Assembly (NCBI RefSeq): GCF_035083965.1
Contig: NC_089726.1
Coordinates: 13,025,501 to 13,089,500, forward strand
Length of the DNA stretch: 64,000 bases
Reading direction: 5' to 3'
From: Branchiostoma lanceolatum
Lineage: Eukaryota > Chordata > Leptocardii > Amphioxiformes > Branchiostomatidae
A program made the translations under genes and the position numbers. Numbering within the stretch: position 1 is the first letter of the stretch; the number at the start of each line of letters is the position of its first letter. A model generated the notes under the pieces. That model worked only from the letters and a program-made list of their open reading frames with translations, was not told where the DNA came from and did not search any database. Of this stretch, positions 54,601-64,000 are shown piece after piece.

Positions 54601-57600
54601 TACAGGTGGACAGGAGGACACGGCAGCTGATAGCGATGTGCGATGACGGGGTTTTCTTCATCAACTACAGCAGCCGCATGCAGGAGCGGTTCCTGCCCAA
54701 CTGGCACCAGGCCGACCTCAGCTGCTGCATCGCCTACAGACCCAAGGAGTACTTCATCACAGCCGCTACAGATGGGACCATGAAGGTAGAAGCAAACATT
54801 GTACACCACAAATTGTACCATGCATATACAGCTGACTGTTTATTGCATTTTGTATTTTGACTTGTGACGTCTGAAAATAGGCAGTATGACAAGCAATGCC
54901 TATTTCTTTAACCTTTAGCAGACTGAAGTAGCCATTTGGCACCCCATTCTCTATTAGTTACAGTTAGACAGCAGGGAGAAGGTTAAAGCAAATAGATGTT
55001 GGAATGTTGTAAATGATCTGAAATTGTGATTTGTAAAATGGCAAAGATAAAACACACTGATCAGAGAGGGGCATGGAGTTCTGTTATCATAATGCAACCA
55101 ATATGGACTGTCATCTATAGTGTGAGGCGAGATTGAACAATACAGGACTGGTGCTTTTTCCCTCCTCAGGTGTGGAACTCCATTGTGTTCAGCCAGGTGC
55201 ATGAGTTCATGGGCCACTATAACCACATCACGGGGCTGGCGCTGCACCCCCGCTACCCCCTGCTGGTGTCTGGGTCCAGGGACGGGTCCATTAGGGTCTG
55301 GAGGCTGGACACTCTAGAACAGGTAAGATCATTTCTGTTGCATGGTAGAAAGATGGCCATTACACCATAGGTCAGATTAATACTATAACCTCCAACTTGT
55401 GCTTTAGATAACCATTCTTGGAATCAAACAAAAAGCTATTTTTAAGTATTGACAATTGTAGTGAGTCGTTATTCTAGCAACTCTTCTGATACAAAGAATA
55501 AGACGGAAAAGACGCATTGCTAACTTTCCTTTGTTTTCAGACCTACCGCCTGGACATAGGGGATGACATCTTAGAGATGAGCATGTTAGGGTCAGGCACT
55601 ATCTTCTACAGGACCAAACATCAGATCAAGGTATGTGACAGACTTATCAAGCAATGTGTGTTCAATCTACATGCAGAATTTAGCATAGATGAATGAAAAA
55701 AAGGTAATCATTACGTTTCATACTGGCATTTGTTGTAGCATTATGTAGTGAGAAAAGTCTTGTTGAAACTTTTTTTCTGTTCCCTAGGTGTGGTACCTGA
55801 ACCAGTTCCACTCTACCTTCAGCCATGTGTACTGCAGCGTCAACAAACTTGTACGCATCAACTGGGTGGGACTGCCATCACGGGTCCTAGTGACAGGAGA
55901 GGTAATGACTGACGTCCTGTTTAACGTCATAACATGGGATTGTCATTTTTATTTCAGCTTAATGTCAGAGAAAAGTACAATCAATAAAGGTCAGAGAAAA
56001 CTAAAAAATACACAAATGTAACGTTATATTGACAAAACTATCATGATTTTTCTACTCACTTCACTTCAACTCTATTCAGCTTTTGCTGTCTGTAGTCACA
56101 CTGGCCATACCAATACCTCATTCACTATGTGACACATATATTACTGTTACAGTAATGTTTGTTATTTGTTTGTTTCTCTTAAGGATGGCAGTGTGCGTAT
56201 CCTGTCAGCTGTTTCTGGGGTAGTGTTGAACATCATCTATCCCATGGCCACCTACCAGGTCCTGGATAACCTAGTGTATGACCCCAGTGCCAACAAAATC
56301 TTTGCTGTGCTAAAAGATGGAGAGGGTAGGTCACGTAATCCATTAAAATATGGATATACAACGTTGATTTCCATTATCAGAAAGCATCTGTCATCAACTA
56401 GAATAATCCAAGGGGTATCAAAGGACACAATTTCCTTCATAAGTGTTTCCTCAACCTATCATTGGCTTCTTGTTTAATTGATACCAACAAGATTAAAGTA
56501 TAGACTGAATATTTTTCATACAACACCATTGTAGACAATGTATGAGCTGTCTTTTTTCCCTTTTCACAGTTCTGGTGTATGACAGCTCCACCAACCCCTG
56601 CATGCCTCGACAGCTGCTCTGTCCAGGGAGTGATGATGAGCAGGTAGGTAAATCTGAGTACAGCTTGCATAATATTGTTTGGGAAAACATAGTCACAGAC
56701 TGTATTAGCTCCTTGTGTTGCCTCCATCTAGGTACATTTTTGTACAGTCTTCATTTCCCTTCTTTGCTATTCTTTCCACTTTTTTTACCATGTGTATAGA
56801 ACTTGTTGCAGTTGCCACATTTTCTATCAACATTACAACCGCATCTCTGTCCCAGGTTCTGAGTGCTGCCCTGGTGAAGATGGAGCTAGCACTTGGGCAG
56901 GATGACACCACAGCAGGAAAGGCAGTTGTATTTGCAGGCCACAAGAATGGACAGCTCTCCCTGCTCCACTCTCCCGACCAACTCAAGATGCACAACATCC
57001 AAGCACACAGTGGTGAGTGTCCATCAGGTTTTAACAATGGTGGCATCTAGAAATGCTTTTTTTATTAATTAATGCATCATTTATTGTCAGTTTCAAGAAA
57101 AAGACAATACAAAGGACATGCATGGGTAACCACAAAACCAATAAATAAAAACCAATTGATAGCAATGATACATTTGTATTTGCATTTAACATAAGACGAC
57201 TGACCCCAGTCTAGAATTGCTTGGTGGTATAGACCTTTTTACTTACCTGTTAAGTCCATTTGCTTCTATAACCTTCCTTTATACTCCAGTTTATTCAGTT
57301 TCAATTCTATTCTCTCTGATGGTTATGATGATATGATAAAAGATGTTCTTACAGCACTGTCTTGTAGTACTGTCCATGGTGCTGAATGTACTCCATGGTG
57401 CTGAAATTAGTGTTGCAGCTATCTATTTGCTTTGAAGATTAATGTTAGGATGTATGGACAACTCAGAGTTAGCTTTTCATCAGTTCTTAAGTTTCAAAAT
57501 GTTAAGATTGTTTTTAATCACCAGTTTCTATTGTGTATGAGGGACCGGCCACCAGGGACCAGCTTTTCTCTATAACTCCTGATTTGCTTTCACCACAGGC

Positions 57601-60600
57601 CAGGTCTCATTTCTGTACTCGTCACATGGGAAGCCAGACCATGGCATCCTTGGCTCTGTTTCCCGCCTGGTGTCCTGTGGGACAGACAAATGTGTGCACA
57701 TCTGGGGGATAGGTGTGGAGGAGGACACCATCAGGCTGGTGTGCCTGTCAACTGTGCAGTGCAAAGTCAGACCCATGCTGATCTCTATGGTAGGAAACAT
57801 CCTGGCCTTGGTGACCACAGATGGTGTACTCTCCATGTACAAAACATACACAAAGGAAGAAATGGCATTGGAGAAGACAACCTACATGTCAGGTAAGTTG
57901 CTTTTCAACCATTAAAGGCCTGGAAATAATTCTATCCTCAGAGTTTGATTTCCTTTTCAGGTAGATTTTATGAGCCTACCTTCCAAATTACAAGAAGAGA
58001 AATTATGTGTAAAACATGTGTTTTTTGTTTCAGCATCTTCCTGTGCAGTCCAACTCACACACCACATAGAAGATGACCATAAGAAAGGGGTTACTGCACT
58101 CTGCTGCTCAAGGACTCTGGACCTGTTTGCAACTACTGGGAAGGATGCTTGTGTCAAAATCTGGAACACAGAAAACAAGTTGGTCAAAGAACTTGTCTTG
58201 GATAACACTCTACAAGGGGTGTGCTTTGCAAATGACAGAGGAGACCTACTGATTGGTTACCAAAGCCATGTTAGCTATGTGCCGTTATTGAACTACCTTC
58301 CAAAGCTGTACCTGGAGGAACTTGTTGAAACCGATGTCTTGGATGAACAGTTGGAGGAGCCTGTTCCATATGACCCTTCCCTGCAACTACTGTTCACTAT
58401 GGATTCTATCCCTGTTTTCCCTTTAGACTTGAAGGCAAGGAGGGAGATGGAGTTGGAAGCCTCCCTTTCTGTACCTGCAACCCAAGTGTCAGAACGGGAC
58501 TTGCCGATAATACCATTGTCTACAAAAACCTCATCATTCCTCTCAATCCAGCCTTCCTCCCATCTCAGGCAAAGTACCAGTGCACGGACACTGGCTTCTC
58601 AAACTACACAAGTGGCAGCATCACCAATCAGACTTTCTCCTCCACTGGAGACAATGGAAACAATCCCTTCACGTGTACAGGAGGAAGAAGAAGACGTTGC
58701 CAAGGAAAAAGAAGTAGTGCCAACAGATACAATGCCAGTTGAAAGTAAATCAAACCAATTCACAGAAAAGGATAGAAAGAAAGGGTTGGAGAAAGAAGAG
58801 GAGGAGGACCCACTCTTGAAGCGCAAACCTATCATCGCTCCTGATGGATACATCCCCAACTCTGTCATCCGGTTTATCATTGGTTACAAACCGCCTCCAG
58901 AGAGATTTATTCAGCAGGAGTGGAAGCTGAAGGCTGCTCCATCAGGTGCATTACCAGATGTGGAAGAGGAGGAGGAGGAGGAGGAAGCTGAGGATGAAGA
59001 AGGGCTAGTGATAGATTGGAGCAGCTCGCCAGAGTTAGACCTCAAAGAGGATGATGAGAGGTGGAAGCTTCCATCTCCTGTCCGGTTTGGGGAAAAGAAA
59101 GAGAAGCCTCGGGAGCAGAAGCCAGGCCCAAAATTGGACTACACATTCAGGAAAGTTAACTTTGGACCTCCTTCAAGAGATGAGCTTGAGTCACCCAGCA
59201 GTAAAAAGGCAAAGCCAGCAAAGGAGAAGAAAGAGTGGGAAGGCCCTACTTTACTTCGAAACATCATCAACTGCAGTTGGTTTCCTCGTGACAAGCTAAC
59301 TGACCAGAAGTTGACTGTGGAGAATGTCATGGCCATTCTTTTGACTTTGTTGCAAGATACAAGTGATATAGATAGGCACAAGAAAGTCTGCCAGGCAATC
59401 ACAGATATACATAAAGAGCTCGGACTTGGCGAAGAATTGCTGGACACGGTTGTCAAGATTCTGCTTGGCCAACTCGGCAAGAGGAATGCCATCATCAGAA
59501 GGAATGCAGTGAGAACACTTGGTGAACTTGGGCTTGACAGAAAGGTCATCCTATTGGCTCTGATATCTGCTCTTGCAGACAATGACAAGGTTGTGCAAAA
59601 GGAAGCTCTCAATGCCATAGTAACAGTCGCTGGAGTCAAGACCAAACACGACCTGGCACAAATGCTGCAGCAGGTTGGGGTTCTCAAGGAGCCGGTCAAA
59701 AACAAGGATAGACAGAATTTGAAGGAATTGGAGGAAAGGGTTGGGAAAAAGGCTCATGGTCAAGCCCTGCAGGATAGCTTGTCTGAGATGAATGCAAGAA
59801 TAGCCATGTGGAATGAAAGGATTGACCAGAGACATGCATCCCCACCACTTGACATGGATTTCTTGGACTTCATGAATAAGGAAGACCAGCTTGACAAGAA
59901 AAGTGGAGGACCATCTAAAGGGGCTCCTCAGCTTTCAAGAAAACAGAAAGAAAGGGGTCTTCCTAGTTCAAAGGCCGGTCGCAAAACTACCATGTCCTTT
60001 AAAAGGCATGCCAAATCACGTCCAAAACGCCCCCAACCAAAGACCACTGTCAAACATCCCTCATCACGTGTCAAGGGAGATCTGGCCAGTGGTAAGAAGT
60101 GGACAATGTTGCACCATAATCAGGCCATCAGAAAAATGTTGATAGCCAAGGATCTTGAAGAAAGCAGCAGCCCAGTTGGGATGGTAAAGGAGACAGTGAC
60201 AGCACAAGACCAAAGCAGATATTTGCCTGAAGTTCCACGCAGCAGCAGAAGTGAGAGTCCAGCAGACTGCACTAGGCATGTAGCCAAGGTCACAAACTCG
60301 GCAACCAAAGCAGGGCACAGAGAATTGTCAGATGCAGATACAGCCTCCATATCCCACAGAAAGGAGGTTATTGATGACAAATCTGTATGCCATGATGACG
60401 ATACTGTATTAGGTACTGATGATGCAACGTCAACAGCTCCAACTGACGATGTTGCATCTACAGCCCCAACAGTGGAGGAACTGGAACTAAGACTTAGAAG
60501 GACTTTCACGGATGATTATGCTGCAACTGAATCCAGCTATGATGACTCTGGATTAGGCCAGATGTCTGATACCTCCAGTTACATGGATGGTATGTATTTT

Positions 60601-61686
60601 GGTTTTCAATAGATTCAGGCATAGCTTGTGATGTGCTTCAGATGAATTTATGATGTCAATATAACTTCACTGTGAGCTGGATTAAACAATTCTTGTGTTT
60701 TATCTTTTACAGGTTTCAGGGTTCGGAAGCCTATGCAGACACATTACTTCCCACCTATTAAATCTGGCATCCCGTTTGAACTGAGGAGTGACAGCGACAA
60801 ATCGTTTTCTTCATACAAAGAGGAGGAAGATGATGAGACCACAGAAAAATGGCGACGGCTGTTCAACAGACCAGCAGCGCAAAGACGCAAACAACTGTAT
60901 GAGGAACGTGCCCAGAAGTTAAGCGGACAAGGTGCCTCAGCAAAGCAGAGTGCCCTCCCACCAATTGTCTATGTGAATGACATGAAACGATTGACAAAAG
61001 GTGACCTGGGGCAACGGCTCCTCCTCAGCGTAGCAACACATTTTGCACCAGAGGCAAGACAGAAGCTGGAGGGAAGGGATCGACATAGGATCACTAGCCT
61101 TCCGCATAAGCTGGGCTCACACACAGATGTGGAGAGCTACGGTTGTTCAAACTTCGGGACACTAAACATGCTGTGGACCACAATGGCACCACAACGACCA
61201 GAGATACCAGTCCTGTATCCACACAACTCAACCTTTGCACCCACAAAAGATGGCGCATACGGTCAAAGACAGCGTAAAAAGCCATTCCATGTTCCATTGC
61301 CATCTCTTGAGATGTTAACACGGGTGCAGGCCATCCAGGAAAGCGGCCTGTTGAAGGAGAAAAGTTTCAAAAAGACCTTCAGTAGGTCTTACCCCTCTAG
61401 TACCACTTACAGTTGGTCTACCCCCCTCCCACCTGCAAGGAACCTGAACAGCACTCTCAGGAAGCTTGAGCTTTCGGAGGTAGACCTAAGTGCCAAACCA
61501 GCGGCTAAAGTGAGATGTGGTGTCCACAAAAGGGGGCACAGATGTAAAGTGTGTCAAGGGTACTACTCCTCTCCAGAACTTGCAGCTTCAAGACCAGATT
61601 CTGAGGAAGACCCTGCCGCCAGTGCTGCTCCACCACCGTCAAGGGCAGAAGTGTGCAAAGTGATTTCCTTGCCTATTCTGGCATAA
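48650..61686 (+). CDS. Two-propeller WD-repeat protein with HEAT-like region, WDR87/WDR97 class
   Basis: Fourteen coding exons: 48650-48772, 53142-53299, 53672-53795, 54263-54436, 54588-54785, 55170-55322, 55541-55630, 55788-55901, 56184-56325, 56570-56643, 56856-57012, 57599-57892, 58034-60589, 60713-61686. Total 5331 nt, about 1776 aa. The start is the only ATG after an in-frame TAA, and its phase joins exon 2 correctly. Residues about 40-680 contain WD repeats (for example HYNHITGLALHP...SGSRDGSIRVW and GTDKCVHIW, TGKDACVKIW). A charged linker with poly-Glu follows, then HEAT/ARM-like helices at about 1010-1170, basic low-complexity segments and a C-terminal Cys/His cluster. The plan fits large axonemal WD proteins such as WDR87 or WDR97; the paralogue is not settled. 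The cellular role is inferred as ciliary. Confidence 0.87.
48773..53141 (+). other. Long first intron of the WD-repeat gene
   Basis: A 4.4-kb AT-rich intron, by far the longest in this gene. It has several short ORFs with no domain content or flanking splice logic. First introns often hold regulatory elements; none was identified. I see no gene in it. Confidence 0.6.
58034..60589 (+). other. Large exon 13 of the WD-repeat gene
   Basis: A 2556-nt exon with phase 1 at both ends. It holds the last WD units, a Ser/Thr-rich region, poly-Glu (58961-59000), the HEAT-like helices (about 59300-59720, with RRNAVRTLGELG and KEALNAIVTVAG) and a Lys/Arg/Pro-rich stretch. The reading frame runs into intron for eight codons after the GTATGT donor at 60590. 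Confidence 0.85.
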
Positions 61687-61718
61687 TGCAGCCAGTTTTG
61701 CCTGTCCATTTGAACAAC

Positions 61719-61724
61719 AATAAA
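61719..61724 (+). terminator. Polyadenylation signal of the WD-repeat gene
   Basis: An AATAAA hexamer 33 nt after the TAA at 61684-61686. The short spacing implies a short 3' UTR. Confidence 0.7.
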
Positions 61725-64000
61725 GATTGAGATGTCAGCAAATATATGCTGAAACCCTTGCAGAAAATACTAATTTTCTCTGCTTATTTGTTGCATCATC
61801 AGTTACATTATGTAATGTGGATATCTGAAATATTATGAAAGATCAATATGATCAATAGATATCAATAAATATGATCGATGAATAAGTTCAATTGCATTGT
61901 CAGTAAATAGTCCATCAATTTCTGAATGAAAATATGCTGTTCCAGAAAAAAATCATTTTGGTAACTTGGCAGACGAAATTTGTGAGCAAAGGTAGAATTT
62001 CCTTGACATTTCCAAGATTTTCTTTCACTTAACGATTGCTATAATTCAACCTACTAGTATTTGTAACCAAAGAAGGAAAAACATACATGGATTAGATTGT
62101 GGTCCGCCATTCCAAGAAGCTTCTTTGTCAAACCGTCAGTGTGAGGCCACTATACTTTAGCAGTTCCCACAGGTGCCCCTCCTGGCGGATTGTACAGAAC
62201 TGCAAATAATGGTCCATGATGGCACCATCGCACTTCACTGCACTGCCCAGAACTTAAGACGAACATTTGACCTCTGTATAGCTATTCAACATTATCCGCG
62301 GACTTCAGTCTTTAATCTTTTGTTTCTATTGTTGGCATTGTTTACAAAACAAAATCCGGCCTCACTCCGGTTTAACTTGAGTGGACATTACAAAAGCAAG
62401 TGCGTACAAGTGAAACCAAAGAAGCAAAAGGTATATAGGAAACTGACGTACGCACAATCGAGCCGTGGAAAATTACATGTCCATGTTGAACAGCACGTAG
62501 GCTTGGACTTCGCAGGCTTTTTGATGTTTAACTATTCAAGTTAGCCTCGTCAGCGACAGTAAACAAACGGGGATAAACTTTCATTTGACCTGGTTGAGCA
62601 AAACAAAAACAGGTCATATTCCTTTGATTTCTAACGTTACTGCTTCATATATGCGTGTCTGATTTATTTGATATGTTCATTAGACTCTGTGTTCCATGAG
62701 TGTCTTATCCGACGGCTACATTGTAATTTAGATAAGCACTAACGTTAGTGTTTCCTTGAACATCATTTTTCAAAACTTGCTTTTGCCATGTCCGGAGTTA
62801 AGATGAGAACCTTCTTGCTGTAAAACTTTAACATTATCTCCAAATTCAAATGGCAACAAGTGTCCAGGCGATGAGACTTTTTCCCCTCAAAAGATTTTTA
62901 AGCCGTTTCTAACCACGCCTTGCTCATCATGTTTCGTTCCCCTTTACGTCCAGAGCTTTAACGTTACGTCCATATGAATGCATCATCAACGAAAAAAAAA
63001 GAAATTTGTACAAAAAATTTCAATCACAGAAAAACTTCTGCAAGGTGGTGTAACGACATAAACGTTAACTATAAGTAAATCCATGGAGGATGACGTCACA
63101 TGGAGAGCCTGTAAATGACAAAAATGACGAAAATAGACCAAGGTGAATAGACCAAGAAAGGAGGTTATTAAAAGTTGATAAAACGCCAGTGAGGTTTAAA
63201 TCTCATTAAATTGGATGGAAGAAATGACAAAGGAAAGTACAAAGAACGCGTAATACTTATTGTAGAATCTACAGACGTGGATACTCTCAATATCATACCC
63301 CCTGCGAAGAATGACGTATAGATATAACGGTACGATGATAAATGTCACCAACTGTCATATCAATAACATTACCCATGATCCTTTGTGGCTGATTTACCAG
63401 GACGCATGCGCACAATGCAGACGATAAGTTTCCGCAGAAACAGGAGCCGGTCAGATTTGGGCGCAGTTTTTACCACATTTTCATGGCTTTGTGCCATTTT
63501 CTTCACCCAAAGACAACAAGCAGAACGAATTTAACGTTTCCCTGTTGTAGAAATACCATTCTTCAGAAGAAAGCTGACAGAAAAAGGTTTGTAGAATCTT
63601 TGTTTATGAATGAGTGTGTTTAAAAAGTCAACAAGGCCGCGGACTGGCGGCCTTTTCAGATCGATTCCGTTCATTTTGCCCTCTGAGATTATTCAGCGGG
63701 CAACATTTACGAACATGCTGCTGCTAAAATAAGAAGCCTGTTGTATTTCCGCCTCAGTTCGATCACGTACATCGTAGTTGACCGGTAAAGACGTCTAGCT
63801 CAGTCCATCTCAGAGGAGCGCTGGGGAAAATCAATTGAACTGCCGAGGATACAGATAATTGCATTTGACGGTTTGATCTTTGCTCGTTTTTGTGGTCTTG
63901 AGGATCAAAACACAAGACCTGGATTTCCGCTCAGCAAAAATGGCTATCAGAATTATAATATCTAGCGTCATGAAGGTGGGCCAACGTTTCCTGACTTCGC
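61725..64000. other. Terminal region without a supported gene
   Basis: About 2.3 kb. A 123-codon ORF at 62173-62544 has no recognised domain. The last 60 nt contain an ATG at 63940 opening about 20 codons to the window edge, which could be the first exon of the next gene but cannot be tested here. Confidence 0.4.

Noticed and set aside
62173-62544. 123-codon ORF after the WD-repeat gene
   Set aside because: No motif, no polyadenylation signal nearby and no supporting exon. Could be chance.
63940-64000. Possible first exon of a next gene
   Set aside because: Only about 20 codons before the window edge, with no family signature. Cannot be tested here.

Overview
The window looks like nuclear DNA from an invertebrate deuterostome, most likely a lancelet (Branchiostoma). 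It is AT-rich, with short phase-consistent GT-AG introns, long phase-1 arrays of EGF exons joined to SEA domains, a single-exon vertebrate-type Toll-like receptor, a collagenous C-type lectin and an expanded-family style NACHT/TPR gene. The species call is inference. All exon boundaries below were read by hand from splice sites and reading phase. In every multi-exon model the summed coding length is a multiple of three.

Left half (1188-32367, + strand): two tandem paralogues encode single-pass EGF-SEA membrane proteins. EGF-SEA-1 (30 exons, 1188-12949, about 1087 aa) has a signal peptide, 23 EGF exons, a SEA domain with a G-S autoproteolysis site, a transmembrane helix and a short NPLY tail. 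EGF-SEA-2 (21 exons, 14034-32367, about 817 aa) has the same plan with 14 EGF exons and a longer acidic tail built from GLTD-type repeats. Two introns of EGF-SEA-2 are far longer than the rest, and each holds a complete antisense innate-immunity gene. One is a single-exon TLR (16644-20006, -). The other is a type II membrane collagen-like C-type lectin (28537-30565, -).

Right half: a minus-strand 16-exon gene (34471-46151, about 1589 aa) encodes DUF4062, NACHT and TPR regions with a long low-complexity C-terminus, closest in plan to TTC41/nephrocystin-3. It is divergent from a plus-strand 14-exon gene (48650-61686, about 1776 aa) encoding a two-propeller WD-repeat protein with a charged linker and HEAT-like helices, of the kind found in cilia. 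The last 2.3 kb shows no convincing gene.

Points most worth a second look: the nesting of two pattern-recognition receptor genes inside one EGF-SEA receptor gene; a conserved pair of non-canonical EGF exons with redistributed cysteines and four N-glycosylation sequons; a TLR whose TIR BB-loop proline is valine and whose tail carries six 12-residue IPEQ repeats; and recent tandem duplication of EGF exon pairs with their introns.
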